NCBI GenBank assembly: GCA_028817255.1
Contig: JAPPQA010000046.1
Coordinates: 1 to 14,977 of the forward strand
DNA: 14,977 bases
Direction: 5' to 3'
From: Gammaproteobacteria bacterium
Lineage (GTDB): Bacteria; Pseudomonadota; Gammaproteobacteria; Porifericomitales; Porifericomitaceae
A program made the position numbers and the translations under genes. Under the pieces are notes generated by a model. The model was not told the origin of the DNA and searched no databases. It saw only the letters and a list, made by a program, of their open reading frames with translations. Of this stretch, positions 1 through 6,864 are shown in pieces (positions within the stretch are counted from its first letter, which is position 1; each line of letters begins with the position of its first letter).

Positions 1-138
1 GCAGCCAAGCCGCCAGGCGCCGGCTGCTGCGGTGGGGGGTAGGCGGTCCTTGCGGTTCCCCTGGCCGCGGCAGCGTAGCAGGCGCTTTCGATGCTCCCCC
101 CACCGGCGCGACTTCGGGCTGGCGCCCTCGTCTTGCCG

Positions 139-159
139 ACTCCCCCTCAAGGGGGGAGT
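139..159. repeat. Short inverted repeat (C-tract/G-tract hairpin)
   Basis: ACTCCCCC at 139-146 is exactly complementary to GGGGGAGT at 152-159, with a 5-nt loop. There is no T-run on either side, so it is not a standard intrinsic terminator. It may be a REP-like element or the 3' end of a transcript of an upstream gene outside the window. Confidence 0.55.
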
Positions 160-210
160 GGTGCGTACGAAAGCAGGAATCCATGGCAGATAAGAGAGAG
201 CTGCTTTTCT

Positions 211-234
211 TTCCCTTCGATTGCGTAACGGCTT
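211..234 (+). repeat. Copy 1 of an inverted-orientation repeat shared with the right edge
   Basis: The sequence from 211 (TTCCCTTCGATTG, then CGTAACGG, then CTTG) matches the reverse complement of 14951-14977, allowing a 1-nt and a 2-nt gap. Beyond about 234 the two copies diverge, though both remain rich in CTTCG/CGGGG blocks. It is probably a short dispersed repeat. Only two copies are seen here, so the family is unproven. Confidence 0.4.
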
Positions 235-474
235 GGGTTTCCTTCGCCGGGGTTTCGCCGCGGGGCCGATGGCCTTTATTATACCGATTTGCTGCTGTGT
301 CCGAATCCGTACATATATCTGGCGTCTGGCGCCTGGGAGGCGTGCCCTGCCCCATGCCGGGAGACAGGAGGAAACCCGTCCCCGCCGTCTTGCCTCGCTC
401 GCGTTCCGCCGCCCACGGCAAATGACGGCGGCGAAGGGTTGCGCGCGCAAGAACCAGAGCCGGCGGAGTCTCCG

Positions 475-493
475 CGGCCCGGGGCCCGGGCCG
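475..493. repeat. Perfect GC-only palindrome upstream of the first gene
   Basis: CGGCCCGGG at 475-483 is followed by one G and its exact complement CCCGGGCCG at 485-493. All 19 bases are G or C. It ends 32 nt before the TTG start proposed for the downstream gene and could form a stable RNA stem in the leader. Confidence 0.6.
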
Positions 494-525
494 GGCAACC
501 ATGTCCGACGGATGGCGGGACGCCG

Positions 526-1824
526 TTGCGCATCCTGGTTCTAGGCGGCTACGGGCTGATCGGCCTGGAGGTCGTCCGACAGCTGCACGCGGCCGGACAT
601 CGGGTCACCGGCCTGGCCCGCTCCGCCGCCACCGGCAGGCGGCTGTTCCCGCAAGCGCGCTGGGCAGCGGCGGACATCGGGCGCCTCGACGAGGCGCGGC
701 ACTGGCGGGAACTCCTGCAAGATACGGACGTAGTGGTGAACGCCTCGGGCGTATTGCAGAGCGGCGCGCGAGACGACCCCAGGGCGGTGCAGGAAACGGC
801 GGTCATCGCGCTGATCCGCGCCTGCGAATCGGCCGGGGTCGCGCGCTTCGTGCAAATCTCGGCGCCGGGCGCAAGGCTGGATTCCGCCACCGAATTCATG
901 CGCAGCAAGGCCCGCGCCGATGCCCGGCTGAAGCGCAGCAGCATCGCCTGGACGATCCTGAGACCGGGCCTGGTCGTGGGCCGGGGCGCCTATGGCGGCA
1001 CCGCCCTGATTCGCATGCTGGCCGGTTTCCCGCTGGTACAGCCGCTGCTGCTGGGCGAACGCAGGCTGCGGACGGTGGCGCTGACAGAGGTCGCGGAGGC
1101 CGTGTGCCGGGCGGCGGCGGGGCGCCTGCCGGCGCGCACCGACGCGGACCTCGTGGAACCCGAAGAACGCACGATGCGGCAACTGGTGCGCGACTTCCGC
1201 GCCTGGCTGGGCGTGCCGCCGCCGCGGCTGACGCTGACGCTGCCCGTCTGGGTCGGCTTCGGAATCGCCCGGATCGGCGACGGGCTGGGATATCTGGGCT
1301 GGCGCCCGCCCCTGCGTACAACTGCCATGCGCATACTGGACGAGGGATTGCCGGGCGACCCGAAACCGTGGCAGGCCCTGAACGGCGGCGGCTTTTCGCC
1401 GCTGGAGCGCACCCTGGCCGCCATGCCGGCGACAGTGCAGGAGCGCTGGTTCGCCAGGCTATGGCTGGCGATGCCGCTGATGGTGGGCACGCTGGCCGCT
1501 TTCTGGCTGCTCTCCGGGGGCATCGCCCTGGCACGGCTGGAGCAAAGCATGGCGATATTCGCCGCCGGCGCCCTGCCCCATGCCCTGGCGCTTCCGGCCG
1601 TCGTGGCGGGCGCCGCCCTGGACCTGTTGCTGGGCGCCGCCATACTCTTTCGCCGCAAGGCACGGGGCGCCTGCCTGGGCATGGCCGTCGTCACGCTCTG
1701 CTACCTGGCCGCGGGGACGACGCTGCGACCCGAGCTGTGGGCCGACCCGCTGGGGCCCCTGGTAAAGACGATCCCGGCCATGGTGCTGGCGCTGGTCACT
1801 GCCCTGGTGCTGGAAGAACGGTAA
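526..1824 (+). CDS. SDR-family NAD(P)-binding oxidoreductase fused to a DoxX-like membrane domain
   Basis: This 432-residue protein opens with a Rossmann fold, shown by the dinucleotide-binding motif GGYGLIG at residues 7-13 right after the first beta strand. This is the atypical short-chain dehydrogenase / NmrA-like sugar-epimerase class. The last ~120 residues are several hydrophobic helices, as in the DoxX-like domain that known two-domain members carry, so the protein should sit in the inner membrane with a cytosolic nucleotide-binding half. The substrate is unknown. I chose the TTG at 526 because it places the Rossmann strand at the N-terminus as in relatives. The only in-frame ATG (289) would add a proline-rich, non-conserved tail, and an in-frame TTG at 439 is another option. 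A DUF2269 gene follows 18 nt downstream, a pairing seen elsewhere. I am sure of the domains and unsure of the start and function. Confidence 0.82.
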   Translation: MRILVLGGYGLIGLEVVRQLHAAGHRVTGLARSAATGRRLFPQARWAAADIGRLDEARHWRELLQDTDVVVNASGVLQSGARDDPRAVQETAVIALIRACESAGVARFVQISAPGARLDSATEFMRSKARADARLKRSSIAWTILRPGLVVGRGAYGGTALIRMLAGFPLVQPLLLGERRLRTVALTEVAEAVCRAAAGRLPARTDADLVEPEERTMRQLVRDFRAWLGVPPPRLTLTLPVWVGFGIARIGDGLGYLGWRPPLRTTAMRILDEGLPGDPKPWQALNGGGFSPLERTLAAMPATVQERWFARLWLAMPLMVGTLAAFWLLSGGIALARLEQSMAIFAAGALPHALALPAVVAGAALDLLLGAAILFRRKARGACLGMAVVTLCYLAAGTTLRPELWADPLGPLVKTIPAMVLALVTALVLEER

Positions 1825-1842
1825 AGGAACGGCAAGGGAACA

Positions 1843-2331
1843 ATGGAGTACGCGCCCTTTCTGCTCTGGCTGCACGTGATCGGCGCGGCGGTGCTGCTGG
1901 GCACCGGCGCCGGGATCGCCTTCTTCATGGCGATGGCGCACCGGACGCGCGACGCCGTGCTGATCCGCCACACTGCCGGCATTGTCGTGGCCGCCGACTA
2001 CTGGTTCACGGCCCCCGCCATCGTCGTCCAGCCGCTCAGCGGCATCCTCCTGGCGGCGGAACACGGCTGGAAATTGACCGAGGGCTGGCTCGCGCTCTCC
2101 CTGCTGCTGTACGCGGTCGCGGGCGCCTGCTGGCTGCCGGTGGTGTGGATGCAGCACCGGATGCGCGACCTGGCGGGTGTCGCGGCCGATGGCGACAACG
2201 TGCTGCCGGCGGCCTACTACCGGCTGTTCCGGCGGTGGACCGCCTGCGGCTTCCCGGCCTTCTTCTCGGTGCTGGCGATCGTCTGGCTGATGCTGGCGAA
2301 ACCGGAGATCGGCGCAGGGCTTGGCGGCTAA
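1843..2331 (+). CDS. DUF2269 family integral membrane protein
   Basis: A 162-residue hydrophobic protein with about four predicted membrane helices (roughly residues 5-30, 48-70, 83-105 and 130-152). The N-terminal helix carries the early histidine (H11, in WLHVIG) typical of DUF2269 proteins. AAGGGAA lies just before the ATG as a ribosome-binding site, and the gene starts 18 nt after the oxidoreductase stop, so the two are almost certainly co-transcribed. DUF2269 proteins have no established biochemical role. Their repeated placement next to SDR/DoxX proteins suggests a joint membrane redox function, which is inference. Confidence 0.8.
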   Translation: MEYAPFLLWLHVIGAAVLLGTGAGIAFFMAMAHRTRDAVLIRHTAGIVVAADYWFTAPAIVVQPLSGILLAAEHGWKLTEGWLALSLLLYAVAGACWLPVVWMQHRMRDLAGVAADGDNVLPAAYYRLFRRWTACGFPAFFSVLAIVWLMLAKPEIGAGLGG

Positions 2332-2439
2332 GGCCGGGGGTTGACGCATAGCAGCCAGGGAACGGCATCCCGAATCCCCGCTATTTCGCCAATTCCGCCC
2401 GCCGGCCGCCGCGCACTACCCACTACCGGCTATCCCCTT

Positions 2440-2445
2440 TATGAT
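2440..2445 (+). promoter_or_regulatory. Candidate -10 box for the aminotransferase gene
   Basis: TATGAT at 2440-2445 matches five of six bases of the sigma70 -10 consensus. A weak -35 (TACCCA, 2417-2422) lies 17 bp upstream. Transcription would begin near 2452, which excludes an ATG at 2441 as the start and supports the GTG at 2474. Confidence 0.35.
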
Positions 2446-2473
2446 ATGCCGCTTTCGCAAGCGAGGAACAGCA

Positions 2474-3661
2474 GTGGAACTCAAGGAATCCCGGCGCGCA
2501 ACCGGCATCCAGCCCTCTCCCACCCTTACCGTCTCCGCCAAGGCCGCCCGGTTGCGGCGGGAAGGCAGGGATATTATCGCGCTCAGCGCCGGGGAACCCG
2601 ATTTCGACACCCCGGAACGCATCAAGGAGGCGGCGGCCCGCGCCATGCGGGAGGGCCTGACCAAGTACACGCCGGTGGACGGCCTCCCCGAATTGAAGCG
2701 CGCGATCACGGACAAACTGCGCCGGGAGAACGATTTGGCCTACGAAGACAACCAGATTCTGGTCTCCTGCGGCTGCAAGCACAGCATCTACAACCTGGCG
2801 CAGGCGCTGCTCGATCCCGGCGACGAAGTGATTATCCCTGCCCCGTACTGGGTCTCCTACCCGGACATCACGCTGTTGGCCGGCGGCCACCCTGCGCTCC
2901 TCTATGCCAGCAACAGCCAGAACTTTAAGCTCCTGCCGGAACAACTGGCGCAGGCGATCACCGGGCGCACCCGTCTCCTGCTGCTCAACAGCCCGAACAA
3001 CCCCAGCGGGGCCAGTTATGACGAGGGCGAATTGCAACGGCTGGCCGAAGTGCTGCTGCAACACCCGCAGGTGCTGATCGCAAGCGACGACATCTACGAA
3101 CATATCCGCTGGCGGGACGAACCCTTCCGCAACATCCTGAACGTGTGCCCGGAACTGACGCCGCGCACCGTGATCTGCAACGGCGTATCCAAGGCATACG
3201 CCATGACCGGCTGGCGGATCGGCTACGCCGCCGGGCCGGAATGGATCGTCGCCGCCATGAAGAAAATACAGTCGCAGAGCACCTCCGGCGCCACCTCGAT
3301 CGCCCAGGCCGCCGCCTGCGAGGCCCTGGCCGGCGACCAGTCCGAGGTGAAGCGCTTCCGCGACGCCTTCCGCGAGCGCCACGACTACGTTTGCCGGCGG
3401 CTGGACGCCATGCCGCACATCCATTGCCTGCCGGCGGCAGGGACGTTCTACCTGTTCCCCGATTTCGGCCCGGCCATCCAGCGCCAGGGCGCCAGGGACG
3501 ACGTGGCCTTCGCCGAATACCTGCTGGAGGAGGCCGGACTGGCGATGGTGCCGGGAACGGCCTTCGGCGCGCCCGGCCACATGCGGCTATCCTTCGCCGC
3601 GGGGCTCGAGGTGCTGACGGACGCCATGGACCGGCTGGAGCTGGCGCTGAAGGGGTTGTAG
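2474..3661 (+). CDS. Class I PLP-dependent aminotransferase, aspartate aminotransferase type
   Basis: At 395 residues this is the normal length for the bacterial subgroup Ib aspartate aminotransferases, and it reads closely like the Thermus enzyme throughout. It should transfer the amino group between aspartate (or a related amino acid) and 2-oxoglutarate in the cytosol. Visible landmarks are the PLP lysine K240 in SKAYAMTGWRIGY, the NSPNNPSG loop with its cofactor-binding asparagine, the SDDIYEH segment with Asp and Tyr for the pyridine ring, and a C-terminal arginine in HMRLSFA that binds the substrate carboxylate. I chose GTG 2474 because GAGGA sits 6 nt upstream. An in-frame ATG at 2441 lacks such a site and overlaps a likely -10 box. 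Substrate range (aspartate, prephenate or other) cannot be fixed from sequence. Confidence 0.9.
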   Translation: MELKESRRATGIQPSPTLTVSAKAARLRREGRDIIALSAGEPDFDTPERIKEAAARAMREGLTKYTPVDGLPELKRAITDKLRRENDLAYEDNQILVSCGCKHSIYNLAQALLDPGDEVIIPAPYWVSYPDITLLAGGHPALLYASNSQNFKLLPEQLAQAITGRTRLLLLNSPNNPSGASYDEGELQRLAEVLLQHPQVLIASDDIYEHIRWRDEPFRNILNVCPELTPRTVICNGVSKAYAMTGWRIGYAAGPEWIVAAMKKIQSQSTSGATSIAQAAACEALAGDQSEVKRFRDAFRERHDYVCRRLDAMPHIHCLPAAGTFYLFPDFGPAIQRQGARDDVAFAEYLLEEAGLAMVPGTAFGAPGHMRLSFAAGLEVLTDAMDRLELALKGL

Positions 3662-3662
3662 G

Positions 3663-3687
3663 GGCGCCCTACGGTTCCGTTGGCGCC
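3663..3687. terminator. Possible hairpin terminator after the aminotransferase
   Basis: GGCGCC at 3663-3668 pairs with GGCGCC at 3682-3687, and an inner ACGG/CCGT stem closes the loop. It begins 2 nt after the stop codon. There is no T-run, so it would be a weak or Rho-assisted terminator. The gap to 3773 between the convergent genes holds no gene. Confidence 0.4.
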
Positions 3688-3751
3688 TCCCCCAAATCCC
3701 CCCTGACCACACGACCTACTGCTATCGCAGACCAGCCGCTACGGAGTCGCT

Positions 3752-3772
3752 CACGGCCTCCTTGATGCCGTG
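3752..3772. terminator. Possible hairpin after the methyltransferase gene
   Basis: CACGGC at 3752-3757 pairs with GCCGTG at 3767-3772 across a 9-nt loop, one base beyond the methyltransferase stop on the - strand. There is no T-run, so the terminator role is only suggested by position between convergent genes. Confidence 0.3.
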
Positions 3773-3773
3773 C

Positions 3774-5366
3774 TCACCTTGGGAGGATCATAGTGGGCGC
3801 TACAGGCGCATACCGGCTGCGATCGCAAGGGATGGCGAAGTCTGAATCGCCGCCGGATATTTTCAGCGGCGTGAAGAAGTCCTCGACCCACTGCGGCAAC
3901 TGCCCCGTTTCCTCGACCGCCTTCACGGCCCCGGAGACTTCCTCAGCGGACATCGAAAAGAAAAAGTCCGGAGAGGGCGCCAAGGCTACGTTCAAATCGT
4001 TTGGCTCGAATTTGTCCAGCGAGTCGCCGTATTTTCGCATTGAAAGTGAAATGATTTCTCTTCCCGTTTCCGACAACAGGTACAGGAAAAGATGTTCCAG
4101 ATACCGGTGCCCGAACAAGTTGGGGCGAAAGCCGTGGAAGCAGGTTAAATTCAGCACCTTGCTTCTGTTCAGAACAACCTTGTAGCCCCCTCGTGAGAAC
4201 ACGCCCAGCAAAAGAGGCGAGGCATTCCTTTTTTCCGTCTTGTACCACGGCTTGCGGTTCCTCGTGAGAAAGCGCTTGTTGAAACCCGCATCCTCCCCGG
4301 AGCGGATATACTTTTCCGCCGCTTTGGAATGTGCGGCGCCGACGGAGAACAGGAGAACCGACTTGTCTGCATCATGCAGCCGGTTGTAATCGGCGGCGCC
4401 AAACACCGGTTTGCGGATCTGAGAACTCCTGGTAATGCACGGAACGCATTCCAGTTTTTCATCCAGGCCCTTTTCGTTCGCGGTCGACGGGCGAAGCACA
4501 AAGAATTCATTCGCGCCCGTGGCAATGCCTCTGCTGAACCTGCCGAAGATATCGAGAGTTGTCGTTCGGGCCGAATCCGCCTCAAATCTCCGCTCCCGAA
4601 ACAACGGCAGCCACTTGGAGCCAGGGTCCAGCCTCTTGAGAGGGATGTCCATAACCGGCTCAACCCTGTCAAACGCTTCGAGTTCGGCGACGGACTTTAC
4701 CGAGTAAAACTTTACCGAAGCATGACGAACCGCCGCATCACAAAGTATGATGCCCACCGATGTGGTCGCCTCCGGGAAAATGTCTTTTTCGCAATCCAGG
4801 CTGATGATGGCGAACAAGCGGCCGGATTCGACGAGCCTTTCCTTCACCAGCAGCCCATAGCCGGTGTTAAGGAATTCGAGAGGCATGATATAGGCCATCC
4901 TTCCCGATGCGCCAAGTTCCGAAAGCGACTTCAGAAGGAAGGCGGATGCGGTGTTGGTGTAGCCCGAAAGCCGTATCCCGAGGTGGCGCTGAAACTCCCG
5001 CGAAACGATGTCCCGGTTCAGAAACTTCTGAAAGCGCATGTAGGGCGGATTGCAGACGATGTTCGGGTGCTTCCTGCCCCAGAAATGCAGATAGTCTCCC
5101 ACAGTGACAAACCCGGAACTCTCGCCTGTTTGCCGCTCCCAGAACTTGACGATTTCGGGGTCCGCCTCGCACGCCGAAAATTCGATGCCGGCGTCTTTGG
5201 GAACCACTTCCCGAAACACGCCAAGCCCGAAGGCCGGATCGAAAAGGGATTTCTTCCCGGAGGCGAGAACCCAGTCCGCCATAAACCAGGCAATGTCCGG
5301 GCGGGTGAAAAACTGGCCGAAAGACTTGCGGTGATTGTCTTCTACGTGCCGGATGTATTCAAGCAT
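3774..5366 (-). CDS. Type II DNA methyltransferase, gamma-class N6-adenine
   Basis: This 530-residue protein has the motif order of gamma-class (M.TaqI-like) N6-adenine methyltransferases. Motif X (GQFFTRPDIA) is at residues 17-26, the SAM-binding motif I (DPAFGLGVF) at 43-51, and the catalytic NPPY at 106-109. A long C-terminal half follows, presumably carrying the target-recognition domain. It should methylate adenine in the site cut by its partner and so protect host DNA. The size fits the M.HincII/M.AccI-like group. I chose ATG 5366 because it immediately precedes the conserved region and overlaps the endonuclease stop by 8 nt, implying translational coupling. A longer frame reaches 5432, but the added residues are the shadow of the upstream gene. 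The gene is AT-richer than its flanks. The sequence specificity is unknown. Confidence 0.9.
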   Translation of the reverse strand: MLEYIRHVEDNHRKSFGQFFTRPDIAWFMADWVLASGKKSLFDPAFGLGVFREVVPKDAGIEFSACEADPEIVKFWERQTGESSGFVTVGDYLHFWGRKHPNIVCNPPYMRFQKFLNRDIVSREFQRHLGIRLSGYTNTASAFLLKSLSELGASGRMAYIMPLEFLNTGYGLLVKERLVESGRLFAIISLDCEKDIFPEATTSVGIILCDAAVRHASVKFYSVKSVAELEAFDRVEPVMDIPLKRLDPGSKWLPLFRERRFEADSARTTTLDIFGRFSRGIATGANEFFVLRPSTANEKGLDEKLECVPCITRSSQIRKPVFGAADYNRLHDADKSVLLFSVGAAHSKAAEKYIRSGEDAGFNKRFLTRNRKPWYKTEKRNASPLLLGVFSRGGYKVVLNRSKVLNLTCFHGFRPNLFGHRYLEHLFLYLLSETGREIISLSMRKYGDSLDKFEPNDLNVALAPSPDFFFSMSAEEVSGAVKAVEETGQLPQWVEDFFTPLKISGGDSDFAIPCDRSRYAPVAPTMILPR

Positions 5367-6429
5367 CGTTGATAATCTTATGTGAAAAAACCTCCAGGTC
5401 AAGGTAGCCCCGGCCTCCCTGAAAGGTGACATAAAACAAAAGTCTGCCGCGCTCCAGTTCCTTCAGGGCGGAGCGGTGTTCGGGCATATCTATCTGGCCG
5501 AGGATTTCTTTCCCCACTTTGACATTGATTTTGATTGTAGTCTTCCTTTGATTCTTGACATCCTGCTCAACCGAGAAAACGGTCCCTTCATTTCGGGGGT
5601 CGGAACTCAAGGTGAGAATATCCCTGAACGGAATTACATACGCCTTGTCGAAAAACACCTGCAAATAATAGTGCCTTATTCCAAAGTGCTGAATCCAGCG
5701 GTTCACAAGCGCCACATCCTCAAGTTTTGGCGTGATACTCAAATAGTCCCTTCTGTGCAGTATCTTGATCTGCGCTTTGAGGAGGCGCAGGTGATCGCTG
5801 AGGTTCCTGAGGAGTTCCGATGAAGACCATGATCTCAGGCGGAAATCAATCTCCCGGAACGTGTCCGGTGTGGCACGCCGTATCAATTCGTGAAGCTCGG
5901 GGCTCTTTTCCTTGAGCGGGCCGGACAAAGGTTCTTGCGACAGAATCTTCTGAATTCTGCCGCACTCCGCCTCTGCTTCGCGGGTTCTGCTTTCCATAAA
6001 GGCGGAGTATTTATTCGCCAGAAAACTGCTTGAACGAACCTCAATAGCCGCGACCGACCGGCGCACGAAATCGTCGTCGTCAAGATCGCAGTTTTCCCCG
6101 CTTGAGGCGTCTGAACGCCGAAAAACCAGAAGGTCCGGTTTCTTTCCGATGCGGTTTAATTCATCCTGGTACTCCGAGTAAAAGTCGGCAAAGCCCGGAT
6201 CCCCGGCGGCGAGACTGTTTGCACGGCCATACCGGACGGCGCAGTACTCGTCTGAACCCTCATTGATTGCGTTGAAGACAACCTGCTCGGCCCAATCTCC
6301 CTGCTCCTTGTTCGTGAGAAATTCGGAACTCGCCATTGACGGCGGACGACCGCTGACCTGAATATCCGTGTCTATATCAAATGGCGTCGCCCTGATCAGC
6401 GATGCAATCGTCTCTTTGTATGTCGCCAT
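5359..6429 (-). CDS. Type II restriction endonuclease, probably AccI-like family
   Basis: The 356-residue protein lies directly upstream of, and overlaps, the methyltransferase, the usual arrangement of a type II system. It contains the conserved-looking segment SSEFLTNKEQGDWAE (34-48), then a candidate PD-(D/E)xK core: PD at 98-99 in KKPDLLVF and E-x-R at 130-132 in AAIEVRSSSF, where the family's usual lysine is arginine. The N-terminal region (TPFDIDTDIQVSGR) and the later fold resemble AccI-type endonucleases as I recall them. This is a recollection, not a search result. It would cut unmethylated DNA at the partner's site. ATG 6429 is taken as the start. GTG 6435 is also possible, and the frame runs open further upstream without conserved sequence. 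The Shine-Dalgarno is weak (GGGA, about 9 nt away). No controller (C) gene is visible. Confidence 0.8.
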   Translation of the reverse strand: MATYKETIASLIRATPFDIDTDIQVSGRPPSMASSEFLTNKEQGDWAEQVVFNAINEGSDEYCAVRYGRANSLAAGDPGFADFYSEYQDELNRIGKKPDLLVFRRSDASSGENCDLDDDDFVRRSVAAIEVRSSSFLANKYSAFMESRTREAEAECGRIQKILSQEPLSGPLKEKSPELHELIRRATPDTFREIDFRLRSWSSSELLRNLSDHLRLLKAQIKILHRRDYLSITPKLEDVALVNRWIQHFGIRHYYLQVFFDKAYVIPFRDILTLSSDPRNEGTVFSVEQDVKNQRKTTIKINVKVGKEILGQIDMPEHRSALKELERGRLLFYVTFQGGRGYLDLEVFSHKIINDA

Positions 6430-6690
6430 ATGCACAAATCCCGTATGCTTCTGCTCGGTTTGCCGCCCGGTGCGTTCATCGCACTCTACATTATAGGGAC
6501 TACGGCGGGCACGTTCCCTTGACGCAATATCCGGTATCCGGGCTACGGCCCGGAAGTTTTCAATCGAGAATGGGCGGGCGGGTGTTTTACGACACCTGGA
6601 GGCCCTGCCATACTCCACGGATGCTTGCGTCCTTACTATGCCTCCTCCGACTCCATCCCCAAGCCATATGTAGCGCACCCCCACGACGGT
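6430..6690. other. Intergenic region between R-M operon and tRNA-Asn promoter
   Basis: Apart from the - strand -10 box and the tRNA promoter at its right end, I find no gene, RNA or obvious repeat here. The frame of the endonuclease stays open up to 6684 but its translation in this part looks non-coding. I found no duplicate of the tRNA 3' end that would mark an integrated element. Confidence 0.45.
6490..6495 (-). promoter_or_regulatory. Candidate -10 box for the restriction-modification operon
   Basis: On the - strand this reads TATAAT, a perfect sigma70 -10, about 60 nt upstream of the endonuclease ATG. No good -35 lies 16-18 bp further up, so an activator or weak basal expression is possible. 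Confidence 0.4.
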
Positions 6691-6719
6691 TTGACCGCCT
6701 GCCCGCCCTCCGCTAGCAT
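6691..6719 (+). promoter_or_regulatory. Sigma70 promoter of tRNA-Asn
   Basis: TTGACC (6691-6696) and TAGCAT (6714-6719) are separated by the ideal 17 bp. Transcription would begin around 6726, only about 5 nt before the mature tRNA. The GC-rich stretch after the -10 box is typical of stringently controlled stable-RNA promoters. Confidence 0.65.
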
Positions 6720-6730
6720 GACCGCTCCGA

Positions 6731-6806
6731 TCCCCGGTAGCTCAGCTGGTAGAGCGGGTGGCTGTTAACCACTAGGTCGGCGGTTCGAGCCCGTCCCGGG
6801 GAGCCA
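6731..6806 (+). tRNA. tRNA-Asn (anticodon GTT)
   Basis: The 76-nt sequence folds as a complete cloverleaf. Acceptor stem TCCCCGG (6731-6737) pairs with CCGGGGA (6796-6802), the D arm is GCTC/GAGC, and the anticodon stem GGTGG pairs with CCACT (one G-T pair). The anticodon GTT is at 6764-6766. The T arm carries GGTTCGAGCC, the discriminator base is G and the CCA end is encoded. It reads asparagine codons AAC/AAU. Confidence 0.96.
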
Positions 6807-6812
6807 GTTTCC

Positions 6813-6831
6813 GCGCCGTTGGCGGCGCTTT
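6813..6831 (+). terminator. Short intrinsic terminator after tRNA-Asn
   Basis: GCGCCG (6813-6818) and CGGCGC (6823-6828) form a 6-bp GC stem with a TTGG loop, followed by TTT. It lies 7 nt past the tRNA CCA. The short T-run makes it modest in strength. Confidence 0.5.
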
Positions 6832-6864
6832 GCCAGCGGCTTATCGGAGGTTTTTTAGACGATT

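Larger units (their letters stand above)
1..525. other. Non-coding leader region with hairpins; no supported gene
   Basis: This stretch has open frames on both strands, but their translations are proline/arginine/glycine-rich, low-complexity products typical of GC-rich non-coding DNA, and none resembles a known family. It contains a G/C-tract hairpin at 139-159, a repeat copy at 211-234, and a perfect GC-only palindrome at 475-493. A TATTAT sequence at 277-282 could be a -10 box, but I see no convincing -35 partner. An ATG at 289 is in frame with the downstream oxidoreductase but would add about 79 residues unlike that family, so I treat it as leader. Confidence 0.6.

Noticed and set aside
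501..2351. A 616-codon + strand frame beginning with an ATG at 501
   Set aside because: It lies in another frame of the SDR/DoxX and DUF2269 genes and encodes Arg/Gly/Ala-rich sequence without any domain.
2423..3580. A 385-codon - strand frame opposite the aminotransferase
   Set aside because: It is the complement of a well-conserved aminotransferase and its translation resembles no family.
4481..4487. A GTCGAC sequence inside the gamma-class methyltransferase gene as a possible self-site
   Set aside because: It would fit an AccI, HincII or SalI site, but one occurrence in a protected host proves nothing about specificity.
4329..5372. A 347-codon + strand frame opposite the gamma-class methyltransferase
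   Set aside because: The antisense strand carries all canonical methyltransferase motifs in order; this frame has none and no ribosome-binding site.
5359..6684. The longest version of the first endonuclease (441 codons)
   Set aside because: The extra 85 codons cross the operon's candidate promoter and encode non-conserved sequence; ATG 6429 gives a family-like N-terminus.
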